64,000 nucleotides of DNA from SAR202 cluster bacterium (lineage in GTDB: Bacteria; Chloroflexota; Dehalococcoidia; UBA6926; VFHL01). Below the pieces are notes generated by a model. The model saw only the letters and a program-made list of their open reading frames with translations. It did no database searches and was not told where the DNA came from. Of this stretch, positions 35,646 through 44,967 are shown piece by piece (the first letter of the stretch is position 1; each line of letters begins with the position of its first letter). The position numbers were made by a program, and so were the translations under genes. The stretch covers positions 1 through 64,000 of the forward strand of contig VFHL01000004.1 of the NCBI GenBank assembly GCA_009392005.1, written 5' to 3'.

Positions 35646-35651
35646 TATAAT
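35646..35651 (+). promoter_or_regulatory. -10 element of the B12-binding regulator gene
   Basis: Perfect TATAAT, 29 bases ahead of the ATG; no good -35 is seen. It abuts the -35 of the divergent promoter, so occupancy of one site should affect both genes. Confidence 0.5.
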
Positions 35652-35680
35652 CCTCATAAACTCGTCAAGGGGTAGATTAT

Positions 35681-36583
35681 ATGGAACAAAAGGTGGGTGG
35701 AACATTGGCGATGCTCGTAGAGCGATATTTGATTGGGGTTCTGAGTGGAGACGTGCAATTGGTGGATGACGTTGTTGATGATTGTTATAGGTCATCTCAA
35801 AATGTGTTGGATGTTTACTTTAGATTGATTTCCACCGCCCAACAGCGGATTGGTGAAATGTGGCATGAAGGTGAGATTGGTATTGCACAAGAACACTTGT
35901 CCACTGAAATCGCTCTTAATCAAATGGAACGATTACGGGCACGACTACCGGTGGCGGAAATGAATGGTTTTTCGGTAACTGTAACAACTGTTGAAGGTGA
36001 ACATCATTTTATTGGTGCTCGCATGATTGCCGATTTACTTCAATCGATTGGTTGGGAAGTGCATTATCTAGGCCCGGAAACCCCTCGACATTCTCTTGTC
36101 GAGTATGTGGGTAAAAAAAATATTGATCTGGTATTGCTTTCATTTACACGATATGAAGCATTGTTGGAACTCCAAGAAACCATTCGTTTGTTACGGCAGT
36201 CGGATTCGTCTTTGCCAATTGTTGTTGGCGGAGCGGCGTCGAATTCATCAGAAGAGCAAATTCGTGAATCTGGAGCTGATGTCATTGCTGATCCCATCGC
36301 ATTGATGATTCATGCGCGAGAAATAGTCGGTGATTCCTTTGATGATTATTCTTTGAATAGACATCTCGAAAAGATTGGTGAGCGTATCCAAAGAATGAGG
36401 AAGAATAATGAATGGAGTCAACAAGAACTCGCCGAAAATTCAAGACTTGATCGAACATATATTAGTGGATTGGAAAATGGTCACCAAAATTTGACCTTGG
36501 GTGCGTTATTAAAAATAACGAATGCATTTGGTGTGTCGATTGATTCCATTATTTCTGAATCATTTGAGAATTACATTGAATAA
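35681..36583 (+). CDS. CarH-like cobalamin photosensor domain fused to C-terminal XRE helix-turn-helix
   Basis: 300 aa. Residues 8-88 form a four-helix cap with Trp61-His62 and Glu71-His72 in the CarH/LitR signature W-x9-EH (WHEGEIGIAQEH). Residues 97-215 are a B12-binding Rossmann fold with ExHxxG (EHHFIG, axial His109) and the usual GAD near 200. Residues 227-290 are a Cro/C1-type HTH (WSQQELAENS, TYISGLENG). In CarH the DNA-binding part is an N-terminal MerR domain; here it is XRE and C-terminal. Adenosylcobalamin-dependent light control is inferred from the conserved residues. Ribosome site AAGGGG precedes the ATG. Confidence 0.85.
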   Translation: MEQKVGGTLAMLVERYLIGVLSGDVQLVDDVVDDCYRSSQNVLDVYFRLISTAQQRIGEMWHEGEIGIAQEHLSTEIALNQMERLRARLPVAEMNGFSVTVTTVEGEHHFIGARMIADLLQSIGWEVHYLGPETPRHSLVEYVGKKNIDLVLLSFTRYEALLELQETIRLLRQSDSSLPIVVGGAASNSSEEQIRESGADVIADPIALMIHAREIVGDSFDDYSLNRHLEKIGERIQRMRKNNEWSQQELAENSRLDRTYISGLENGHQNLTLGALLKITNAFGVSIDSIISESFENYIE

Positions 36584-36661
36584 AAAAACGTTTTGGCAGT
36601 TGTCTTTTATAACGAGCGTTTTAAATCCTTTAGTGCAATAGGATCTGTGTCCATCATGAAA

Positions 36662-36689
36662 AGGGCGGAACATCTATAGATTCCGCCCT
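36662..36689 (-). terminator. Terminator, minus strand (possibly shared)
   Basis: AGGGCGGAA (36662-36670) pairs with TTCCGCCCT (36681-36689). On the minus strand a TTTT tract follows, consistent with termination of the dienelactone hydrolase gene. It also lies 79 bases past the regulator stop. Confidence 0.65.
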
Positions 36690-36728
36690 GTTAAACCAAT
36701 TTATGTAATTGCTCGACTTCAGTTTCAG

Positions 36729-37496
36729 CTAATCGGATAAATGTTTTTGAAAGAAATCCAGTGTCTTATTCCATGAATCCATTGCTGCTTCTGGTCTGTA
36801 TGCGGGCCGGTCATGGTACCAAAATCCGTGTCCAGCTCCGTCATATCGATGGAACTCATAATTTTTGCCATGCTTTTTCAACTCTTCTTCATGTTGCTCC
36901 ACTTGTTCAGGGGGAGGATTTTGATCTTCATTTCCGAAGATACCTAACAGAGGACTGTTTAGATCCTTCGTGAGGTCAATTGGTGAAATTGGAGTTCGTT
37001 CATTCAACGCATCTGGCGCCATGACGACTCGTCCACCCCACAAATCAACTGTCGCGTCGAATCCCGAAACGCTGCATGAAACGAGGAATGCGTGTCGTCC
37101 ACCCGAGCAAGGACCCGCAATTCCAACTTTCCCATTGCTGTTTGGGAGTCTTTTGATCGCTTGCATGGCGGCTTCACAGTCAGCAATGACAGAGGCGTCT
37201 TCTAATCCACCAGCACCTCGCGCCGCTGCTGCGACATCATCAGGAGCTCCTTGTCCGTAACGTTCAAAAATGTTTGGGCTTAGTGTGATAAAACCGTGAT
37301 GCGCAAATCTCCGCGCGAATTCTCGCGTGATTTCGTCCCATCCAGGCATGTGAGGAATGAAGACAATACCAGGGAACGGTCCTGGACCGAGGGGCCGTGC
37401 AAGGTATCCCTTGACATCATCACCATTGTATCCAGTTATCACAGTGGTTTCTGCAATCATTCCTTCATAATCGCTTGTATTGAAACTATTCCACAT
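36729..37496 (-). CDS. Dienelactone hydrolase family protein
   Basis: 255 aa alpha/beta hydrolase. Nucleophile Cys in GPCSGGRHA, His in GAGHGFWYHDR and an acid in the GNEDQNPP region form the Cys-Asp-His triad of dienelactone hydrolases. VKGYLARPLGPGPFPGIV is typical of the N-terminus. The family opens lactones of aromatic catabolism, but many members have other esters as substrates. Single gene with its own terminator. Confidence 0.88.
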   Translation of the reverse strand: MWNSFNTSDYEGMIAETTVITGYNGDDVKGYLARPLGPGPFPGIVFIPHMPGWDEITREFARRFAHHGFITLSPNIFERYGQGAPDDVAAAARGAGGLEDASVIADCEAAMQAIKRLPNSNGKVGIAGPCSGGRHAFLVSCSVSGFDATVDLWGGRVVMAPDALNERTPISPIDLTKDLNSPLLGIFGNEDQNPPPEQVEQHEEELKKHGKNYEFHRYDGAGHGFWYHDRPAYRPEAAMDSWNKTLDFFQKHLSD

Positions 37497-37667
37497 ATTC
37501 GCCTCCTTAATTTCTGGGGAGTTCGCGTATCAATTACCAGTTTACACTTTACATTGGTGAGCTCGCCTAGTCTACAATACTAGGTAATCTGAGTAGAGGA
37601 ATTACGGGCAGACTCAGGTGTTTATATATAATAAGAGATGAAAATCATGTTTGGATGGAGGGCCTAT

Positions 37668-38156
37668 ATGCCAGAATTGAGTTCTTACGCGATTGCTGTG
37701 GCCGAACTGTTAAAGGCAAGAGGAGAGAGTGTCGCTGTAGCCGAGTCTTCTGCGGGAGGATTGATTTCAGCTGCGCTTGTATCAATTGAAGGTGCGTCAA
37801 AATATTATGTTGGTGGAACCGTATCTTATACGAGAGGTGCGGGCCAAAATCTGCTCGCAATTTCTGATTCGAAGTTGGAAAATATTCGGGCGAGCACCGA
37901 ACCATATGCTTTAGTAAATGCTCGAGAAGTGAAAGAGAAGTTAGGGACAACCTGGGGACTTAGCGAAACAGGAGCGACGGGCCCGACGGGGAACCGTTAT
38001 GGTGACGCTGCAGGCCACGCATGTTTAGCTGTGGCTGGCCCGGTTGAAAAATCTATTACCGTCGAAACAGGTGATGCGGATCGGGAAGCAAATATGTGGG
38101 TGTTTGCCGCCGCCGCTTTGAGCTTACTTGAGGAGACCCTCAAAGAAGCTGAGTAG
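37668..38156 (+). CDS. CinA C-terminal domain family amidohydrolase (PncC-like)
   Basis: 162 aa from the ATG with GGAGGG five bases upstream (an earlier ATG is not preferred). AVAESSAGGLISAALVS, GGTVSYTRGAG and LSETGATGPTGNRYGDAAG are diagnostic of CinA/PncC, which deamidates nicotinamide mononucleotide in pyridine-nucleotide salvage. No N-terminal CinA (MoaB-like) domain. The gene lies alone between a divergent hydrolase and the aminopeptidase. Confidence 0.85.
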   Translation: MPELSSYAIAVAELLKARGESVAVAESSAGGLISAALVSIEGASKYYVGGTVSYTRGAGQNLLAISDSKLENIRASTEPYALVNAREVKEKLGTTWGLSETGATGPTGNRYGDAAGHACLAVAGPVEKSITVETGDADREANMWVFAAAALSLLEETLKEAE

Positions 38157-38306
38157 AATATGCTCTAAGGGATTCAGTAGTTAGGCAGTTGTGCAATCGC
38201 TGGCATTTCGTTCGGTTCCCGTGTAAAGGTACGGCAAGTTTTGGTGAATGTTGTATGCTTTGCTAAATCAACTCTGACTTTAGCATCACAATGAGGAGGG
38301 TACCCC

Positions 38307-40913
38307 GTGACGAGTGATCAAATTTCTTTGCTTCCAACTGGAGTGAATCCCCAAAGGTATGATTTGACCTTGGCTCCTGACCTGAAAACCTTCACCTTTC
38401 AAGGTGAGGCGCAGATACATTTAGAAATCCAAGATGCCGTGGATCAAATCACGTTGAATGCGGTGGAAATTGAGATCAAAACAGCAGAGATTACCGCCGA
38501 TCAGGAGAACCTAATTGCGTCAAACGTGACATATGATGAGAACGCGCAAACTGCAACGTTTAAGTTTGATGAAAAATTGCAAACAGGGAATGCAGTCTTG
38601 CACATAGAGTTTTCAGGGATTTTAAATGATCAACTCCATGGTTTTTATCGTAGTAGTTATGTAGACGTTGATGGTCAAGAAAAGTGGATGGCCACAACTC
38701 AGTTAGAAGCAACTGATGCGCGCCGTGCTTTCCCGTCATGGGATGAACCTTCTTATAAGTCTACGTTTAACGTGACCCTGATTATCCCACAGGATCTTGT
38801 GGCGATTTCCAACATGACGATTGCCGATGAGGTGTCCGTAGATGGTGAAACAAAAAAAGTGGTTTTTAATGAGACACCGCGAATGTCAACGTACCTTCTT
38901 GCATTTATAGTGGGTGATTTTGAATCGATAGAAGCGCAAGGAGATAATGATACAGTTGTACGTGTGTGGGCTACTCGTGGGAAATCAGAGCAAGGCCGTT
39001 TTGCGTTAGAAACCTCTGTCCGGTTGTTGGAATATTTCAACGGGTATTTTGGGATTCCATACCCTCTGGAAAAGCTTGACCATATCGCAATACCGGATTT
39101 TGCGGCAGGTGCTATGGAGAATTGGGGAGCGGTTACCTATCGAGAAATCGCACTGCTAGCTGATCCAGCGAACTCAGCGGCGGGTACTCGGCAGCGTATT
39201 GCAGAAATTATATCCCACGAAATGGCGCATATGTGGTTTGGTGATTTGGTAACGATGGAATGGTGGAACGATTTATGGTTGAACGAGAGTTTCGCGTCAT
39301 GGATGGGAGATAAAGCGATTGATGCGTTGTTCCCAGAGTGGGATATGTGGACGCAGTTTATTGTGAATGATACAAATGCTGGACTCGGTTTAGACGGCTT
39401 GAAAAATTCTCACCCAATTGAAGCGGATGTTCGTGATCCGGCTCAGATTCAGGAACTCTTTGATGCGATTAGTTATAGCAAAGGTGGAGCTATACTTCGT
39501 ATGTTGGAGCAGTATTTGGGTGAAAGTGTGTTCCAAAGTGGAATTCATGATTACCTTGATTCCCATTCTTATGAAAATGCGAAGACTACCGATTTATGGG
39601 ATGCATTAGAAAAAGCCTCTGGACAACCGGTTACCTCAATTATGGGGACATGGACACAGCAGATGGGTTATCCAGTCCTTTCGACTGAGATTGATCGTGA
39701 TAGTGATCGTGTTGACGTGAAGGTGTCTCAACGCCGTTTTGTTTACGATCAAACTGATGGTGATGTTGAAGATTCTTCTTTATGGCAAGTGCCTGTGAGT
39801 GTTGTTGGAGCCGGGGGGGACGGAATAGATCGGTCGCTATTAACTGAGAAAGATGGCGTTATCCACCTGCAAGAAGCAGGTGTGAATCTTACTTCAGAGG
39901 GATGGGTCAAGTTAAATGCTGGTACTACTGGCTTTTACCGAGTGAATTACACAGAGAATGAATGGGAGAAGTTTATTCCTGCGATCGAGAATCTTGAATT
40001 GTCAGCAAGTGACCGTCTCGGCCTTCAAGGCGATGCATATGCATTAGCCCGTTCTGGAATTTTACCAGCGACAAAGTATCTATCGATGGCAGGGGCATTC
40101 ACAAATGAGCAAGAATATGCGATTTGGGCGGATCTTGCAGGCAATTTACGACAAATGGAATCATTGTTAGGGCAAGAGGAATATCTTGAGGATTTCAGGT
40201 CTTTTGGAAGAGCTCTTTTTGGAACGATTGCCCGGCAAGTTGGTTGGGACCCCAAGGCCGATGAAGGGCATCTTCGTGTTCTTCTCCGATCTGTTGTTTT
40301 GGGGCAATCAGGTGGTTATGGTGATGAAGCAGTGATTGCTGAAGCTCAAAGCAGGTTCAATGAATATTTGAAAGATCCGGAAAAATTGGATCCGAATCTA
40401 CGCGCGATCGTATATGGGATTGTTGCACAAAATGGTGATGAAAGAGTCTTTGATACGATTCGCGATTTAGCAAACCAGGCTACCCTTCATGAAGAAAAAC
40501 TTCGGCTCCAAGGCTCTTTGAGCCGCTTCGAAGACCCTTTAGTTATTTCCAAGGGATTAAATCTGACACTTTCTGATGAGGTTAGATCGCAAGATACAGT
40601 GATGTTACTCACAGCTTTCGCTGGTAATAGCAAAGCACGAGATCTTACTTGGAAATTCATCAAGGATAATTGGTCTGAATTTGATAGGCGCTATGGAGGT
40701 GGAGGTTTCGCAATTATGCGGCTAGTTTCAGTAACCGGTGCCTTCACCCATGAATCTGACCGGCAAGATGTAGAGAGTTTCTTCGCTAAACATCCGGCAC
40801 CAGCGGCTGAAAGAACAATCCAACAATCCCTGGAAAGAATCAACTTGAATATTCGGTGGATCAACAGGAATAGAGAAGAACTTTCAGGCTGGTTGAGGGA
40901 CCGTACTGGTTAA
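38307..40913 (+). CDS. M1 family zinc aminopeptidase
   Basis: 868 aa, gluzincin aminopeptidase. Zinc ligands His304 and His308 (HEMAH) and Glu327 (LNE) are spaced as in the family; GAMENWGAVTYRE is the exopeptidase motif. A C-terminal ERAP1-like helical domain follows. The GTG start is supported by AGGAGGG eight bases ahead. No signal peptide, so cytoplasmic, resembling the tricorn-interacting or ERAP-like branch rather than E. coli PepN. Digests peptides for amino-acid supply. Confidence 0.93.
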   Translation: MTSDQISLLPTGVNPQRYDLTLAPDLKTFTFQGEAQIHLEIQDAVDQITLNAVEIEIKTAEITADQENLIASNVTYDENAQTATFKFDEKLQTGNAVLHIEFSGILNDQLHGFYRSSYVDVDGQEKWMATTQLEATDARRAFPSWDEPSYKSTFNVTLIIPQDLVAISNMTIADEVSVDGETKKVVFNETPRMSTYLLAFIVGDFESIEAQGDNDTVVRVWATRGKSEQGRFALETSVRLLEYFNGYFGIPYPLEKLDHIAIPDFAAGAMENWGAVTYREIALLADPANSAAGTRQRIAEIISHEMAHMWFGDLVTMEWWNDLWLNESFASWMGDKAIDALFPEWDMWTQFIVNDTNAGLGLDGLKNSHPIEADVRDPAQIQELFDAISYSKGGAILRMLEQYLGESVFQSGIHDYLDSHSYENAKTTDLWDALEKASGQPVTSIMGTWTQQMGYPVLSTEIDRDSDRVDVKVSQRRFVYDQTDGDVEDSSLWQVPVSVVGAGGDGIDRSLLTEKDGVIHLQEAGVNLTSEGWVKLNAGTTGFYRVNYTENEWEKFIPAIENLELSASDRLGLQGDAYALARSGILPATKYLSMAGAFTNEQEYAIWADLAGNLRQMESLLGQEEYLEDFRSFGRALFGTIARQVGWDPKADEGHLRVLLRSVVLGQSGGYGDEAVIAEAQSRFNEYLKDPEKLDPNLRAIVYGIVAQNGDERVFDTIRDLANQATLHEEKLRLQGSLSRFEDPLVISKGLNLTLSDEVRSQDTVMLLTAFAGNSKARDLTWKFIKDNWSEFDRRYGGGGFAIMRLVSVTGAFTHESDRQDVESFFAKHPAPAAERTIQQSLERINLNIRWINRNREELSGWLRDRTG

Positions 40914-40986
40914 GGCAAGAGTGCTCTTAATCCCTTCTAGTTCATTAAGATTCTCAGTGTAATTTGAAGAAGATATACTTAGATAG

Positions 40987-41862
40987 ATGAGCGACATTAC
41001 TTCCATAAAAGATGTGTTTAGGCAAACTGAAGGGATGTTGCGGGGCGTAGGAATTGACGATGCATTTACGGAAGCGCGTATCCTTCTCCAACATGTACTT
41101 GATGTTGATGGAGCAGGATTCTTGCTTCGTTTGGATGATTCTTTAGATCCTAGGGTGAAAAATACCATAGATGAGGTTGTGCGACGACGGTTGCGTCGTG
41201 AGCCTCTCGCTTACATTGTTGGGCACATAGAGTTTTACGATATTGATGTGATCGTGGATAGTCGAGTTTTAATACCCCGACCCGAAACGGAAATTCTTGT
41301 GGAGACTGCACTGGATTGGTTACGTGAAAGGCATGGCAATCCTTATATTGTCGACGTAGGGACGGGAAGCGGATGTGTTGCTGTGACAATTGCTAGGCAT
41401 TGTCCGCAAGCGAATATTGTTGCGATTGATACCTCTCGGGATGCTTTGGAAGTCGCTATGCAAAATATAGATCATTATGAATTGGGTGGGCGGATCATTG
41501 TGCGGCACGATGATCTGTTGAGGAACCACGAATTACCTATTGATCTGTTGGTAGCCAATCTACCTTATATCCCAACAGAAGATATTCATGGTCTTATGCC
41601 GGAAGTACGTGATTATGAACCACGAAGTGCTTTAGATGGAGGATCAGGTGGTTTACACATCATCCAAAATATTCTTCTGCAAGCACGGGATTTTATCAGC
41701 TCTACCGGCGCATTGATTTTTGAAATCGGTTTTGGTCAGGCAGCTGAAGCAAAGGCGTTAGCGCTTAGACATTTTCCATTTGCTGAAATAAGGCTAATTA
41801 ACGATTTTGCGGGCGTTGAAAGAATTCTTGCTATTCATTTAGTAGACGATGAAAACCCATGA
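40987..41862 (+). CDS. prmC: Peptide chain release factor N5-glutamine methyltransferase
   Basis: Methylates the Gln of the GGQ motif of release factors. 291 aa: N-terminal helical domain, HIEFYDIDVIVDSRVLIPRP, SAM motif DVGTGSGCVAV and the substrate-binding NLPYIPTED (NPPY in most, NLPY here). The prfA gene that usually accompanies it is not adjacent in this window. Confidence 0.92.
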   Translation: MSDITSIKDVFRQTEGMLRGVGIDDAFTEARILLQHVLDVDGAGFLLRLDDSLDPRVKNTIDEVVRRRLRREPLAYIVGHIEFYDIDVIVDSRVLIPRPETEILVETALDWLRERHGNPYIVDVGTGSGCVAVTIARHCPQANIVAIDTSRDALEVAMQNIDHYELGGRIIVRHDDLLRNHELPIDLLVANLPYIPTEDIHGLMPEVRDYEPRSALDGGSGGLHIIQNILLQARDFISSTGALIFEIGFGQAAEAKALALRHFPFAEIRLINDFAGVERILAIHLVDDENP

Positions 41863-42006
41863 GTGTAATTTATTTGGATGTGTAGGAGCAATCTCTTATG
41901 GGTATTCCGATTTATATGATGCTGTATGGAATCAGATGGATTCAAAAAGACATCTTGGTTTCATGATACAAATTACTTTGTTGAATGTTGCAATTATGGA
42001 GGGGAT

Positions 42007-42942
42007 ATGAATATTTTTGTTTTTGGTTCTCTTGCATATGATCCGATAATGACATTTCCTGGCAGATTTGCCGATAATATTTTGGTTGATAAGATCGATA
42101 ATTTGAATGTGGCTTTCATGGTTGACAGTTTTGTGGAAAGACCTGGTGGTACAGCTGGAAACATTGCATATAGCCTCATGTTGCATGGTCAGAAACCCAA
42201 AATTGTCGGTACGATTGGCTATGATTACCAAGAATATTTTGCATGGCTTGATCAAAATCAAATGATACGGGAACATGTGGAAATTATTCCTACAGATCCG
42301 ACGGCCCGGGCGTATGTTATTACGGATCAAGATGAAAACCAAATTACGATCTTTAATCCAGGTGCGATGCAGCACGCGACTCATTTTGGCCTGGAGATAT
42401 ACGATAGTACTGAAAGCATTGCGATCATATCACCCACTAATTTGGAGGATATGAAAATATATAGTCAGCGCTGTAAAGATCTAGAAATACGATACATCTT
42501 CGATCCCGGACAATCATTACCAGCATGGGAAGCGAGTGATCTGACCCATGCGATTAATGGCGCAGAGGTTTTGATTGCGAACGAATATGAAATCGAGTTG
42601 ATTCAAAACAAAACAGGACGTGGAATCAAAGATTTGGCGGTTGATGTTGGGGCGATAATTGTGACGATGGGAGAGCGTGGGGCTTTGCTTTTTCAGGAAC
42701 AGGACATGTCAGGAAGAGCTGTTCCCGTGACCCATCCAACTAAGGTTACTGACCCGACGGGAGCAGGTGATGCATTCCGCGGCGGCCTCCTGGCAGGCTT
42801 GGTTAATGGCATAGACTTGTATGGATCGTCCTTAATGGGCAGCGCTACGGCCTCTTTTGCAGTTGAAGTTATGGGCACCCAAGAATATCGATTTACCATG
42901 AGTCAATTTCAAAAACGACTTGCACAACTCGAAAAAGAGTAA
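42007..42942 (+). CDS. PfkB-family carbohydrate/nucleoside kinase
   Basis: 311 aa from the ATG after GGAGGGG; the longer frame from 41926 begins in non-coding sequence. Signatures: GGTAGNIAYSLMLHG near residue 45 and DPTGAGDAFRGGLLAGL with the catalytic Asp. The opening FGSLAYDPIMTFPG resembles adenosine/ribokinase-like kinases of Chloroflexota and archaea. The sugar or nucleoside substrate cannot be deduced. Confidence 0.9.
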   Translation: MNIFVFGSLAYDPIMTFPGRFADNILVDKIDNLNVAFMVDSFVERPGGTAGNIAYSLMLHGQKPKIVGTIGYDYQEYFAWLDQNQMIREHVEIIPTDPTARAYVITDQDENQITIFNPGAMQHATHFGLEIYDSTESIAIISPTNLEDMKIYSQRCKDLEIRYIFDPGQSLPAWEASDLTHAINGAEVLIANEYEIELIQNKTGRGIKDLAVDVGAIIVTMGERGALLFQEQDMSGRAVPVTHPTKVTDPTGAGDAFRGGLLAGLVNGIDLYGSSLMGSATASFAVEVMGTQEYRFTMSQFQKRLAQLEKE

Positions 42943-43149
42943 TTCAGTAATTCATTGGTCTGTGTTTTTATCACAATCGACATAATTGACTCCTGCGAGT
43001 GTTGTACCTTATCGTTACGTTGGTCCAAACGTTCACATTGATTTAATTTCGTAAGATTCTGATACACCTTGGTTTGGGTCTTGCGCTCGGTTTATGATGC
43101 GTCCCTTTGAAATTTTGCCCGGCATTTTTTATGTGAAAAAGAGATAACA

Positions 43150-44487
43150 GTGAAGATATTTCGTGGTTGGTATGTCGTTACTGCAGCTGCACTCATAAAT
43201 GTTTATGGTGCAGGGGTATGGTTCTATGGGTTTCCTATCCTCTATCCGGCGCTCTTAGATGAATTTGGATGGACTGCTGCAGGGGGCGCAGCGATCGCAT
43301 CTCTCTCGCGTTTGGAAGGTAGCTTGGAAGGACCAATCGTTGGTTGGTTGGTTGATCGATATGGTCCGCGAAGACTAGCTATCATTGGTGCTATTATTTT
43401 CGGATTTGGGTATATGGTAATGAGCCAAATCAGTGGTGATGGCTACGGTATTGGGCCGTTACAAATGACTGCGTTTAGTGCTTTCGTTCTTCTCTATGCA
43501 GGCTGGATGTCCATCGGTTACAACACCGGTTTTGGTCATGCCAGCCAAGCAGCTGTAAATGCATGGTTCATAAAGAAGAGGTCTCGGGCATTTATGCTGT
43601 TTTCTTTAGGCGCAGGTGGAAGCGGACTCACAGTTTTAGCTTTTGGTTGGGGCATCGCAAATTATGGTTGGCGGCCGACCGTGTTTTTGTCTGGTGTTGG
43701 GATATTTCTCATAATAATTCCCTTGTCTCTCGTTCTAGTCCATAAACCTGAACAGGTGGGACTGTTGCCGGATGGTGAAAGCCCAGAGGACCTGAAGGTC
43801 CAACCGAGCGATAGTGAATCTGCAATCGATTCTACAACCGATGGTGATGTCATTGAAAATGAGTATGACTTTGGCGTTATTGAAGCAATAAAAACATTTT
43901 CCTTCTGGATGATTATTGTTGGTACGGGGTCACGGTCTGTAGCGATGACATCTGTGATTATTCATCAGGTGAAATATTTGACCGATATTAGAGAGATATC
44001 TGATATACAGGCGAGTGCGGCTTTAGGAGCGACTGTGACTATTAGTGTTGTTGGGAGGACTATTTTTGGTTGGCTTGGTGATTACATTGATAAGCGATAT
44101 CTTTTAATTGCCGCGACTTTGCTCCAAGCCTTTGGAATATTCATTTTGGCAAATGCAACGAATATGGCTCTAGTTTGGGTATATGCTGCCATGTATGGAA
44201 TAGCATATGGAGGCGGGATCCCAGTATATATGGCTATCGTTGGGGACTACTTCGGTCGGAAGAATTACGCGACGATTCGTGGATTTATGCAAATGTTCCA
44301 GATCCCCGCAACGGTAACAGGACCTATTTTTGCGGGGTGGGTGTTTGACACAACTGGTAATTATCAAATTGCATTCACTACGTTCATTGGATCAATGCTT
44401 GTTGGAATAGTTTTCTTGTTTCTTGCGAAACGACCCCGGATTCCCACAGGGACTCCGCAAGGAAATATTGCTGAGATGACTGGGTAA
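43150..44487 (+). CDS. MFS transporter (oxalate/monocarboxylate, OFA-like)
   Basis: 445 aa, twelve predicted helices split by a charged loop (SPEDLKVQPSDSESAIDST). GWLVDRYGPRRL is the MFS loop 2-3 motif, and the N-terminal FRGWYVVTAAALINVYGAG is typical of the monocarboxylate/OFA branch. The start is GTG. Substrate inferred only broadly as an organic acid. The spacer of 207 bases upstream shows no other feature. Confidence 0.85.
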   Translation: MKIFRGWYVVTAAALINVYGAGVWFYGFPILYPALLDEFGWTAAGGAAIASLSRLEGSLEGPIVGWLVDRYGPRRLAIIGAIIFGFGYMVMSQISGDGYGIGPLQMTAFSAFVLLYAGWMSIGYNTGFGHASQAAVNAWFIKKRSRAFMLFSLGAGGSGLTVLAFGWGIANYGWRPTVFLSGVGIFLIIIPLSLVLVHKPEQVGLLPDGESPEDLKVQPSDSESAIDSTTDGDVIENEYDFGVIEAIKTFSFWMIIVGTGSRSVAMTSVIIHQVKYLTDIREISDIQASAALGATVTISVVGRTIFGWLGDYIDKRYLLIAATLLQAFGIFILANATNMALVWVYAAMYGIAYGGGIPVYMAIVGDYFGRKNYATIRGFMQMFQIPATVTGPIFAGWVFDTTGNYQIAFTTFIGSMLVGIVFLFLAKRPRIPTGTPQGNIAEMTG

Positions 44488-44595
44488 AAGGTAAACATAT
44501 CTGTATGGATTTTGATAATCAATCTGTTGGGTATAACTATCGGACAAATCAAATCTAGTTTGTACTAAGTAATGAGATGATATTAGGAGAAGCCC

Positions 44596-44957
44596 ATGGA
44601 CGAAATCGAAGTGATATTGCAACAATTCGATTCACGTGATGAAATAAAGATTTTTGATAAAGGTTCATATGAAACGGTAATAATAAATAATATGATAATG
44701 GGAGAGCGACCTATGAGCCAGGTTGGAAATGGTCAGAGCACGTAGGTCCTTCGATCGGGAAAGAATTTTGTGATGTAGAGCACGTTGGGATGGTTATCTC
44801 TGGTGTTTGTACAGCCGCATTTCCAGATGGAGAAGTTGCCACTATGAAACCCGGCGATATCTTTTTCGTGCCATCACGCCCCCATGATAGTTGGGTTGTT
44901 GGAAATGAGCCGTATGTTTCTGTTCATTTGCTAGGTGCTGATAACTATACGAAGTGA
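44596..44957 (+). pseudogene. Cupin-domain protein with a single-base frameshift
   Basis: Good ribosome site AGGAGA before the ATG. The first frame (44596-44745) gives a cupin N-terminus, then runs off into TAG. A frame shifted by -1 from about 44703 continues it: ATYEPGWKWSEHVGP, then VEHVGMVISG, MKPGDIFFVPSRPHDSW and the end at 44957. Restoring one base after ATGGG would give about 120 aa with the metal-binding His pattern. Either a real deletion or a homopolymer read error. Confidence 0.75.
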
Positions 44958-44967
44958 ATGATGCTCA

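Noticed and set aside
35565-35795. Minus-strand 76-codon frame over the divergent promoter
   Set aside because: Overlaps the regulator's 5' end and the promoter elements; composition not coding-like.
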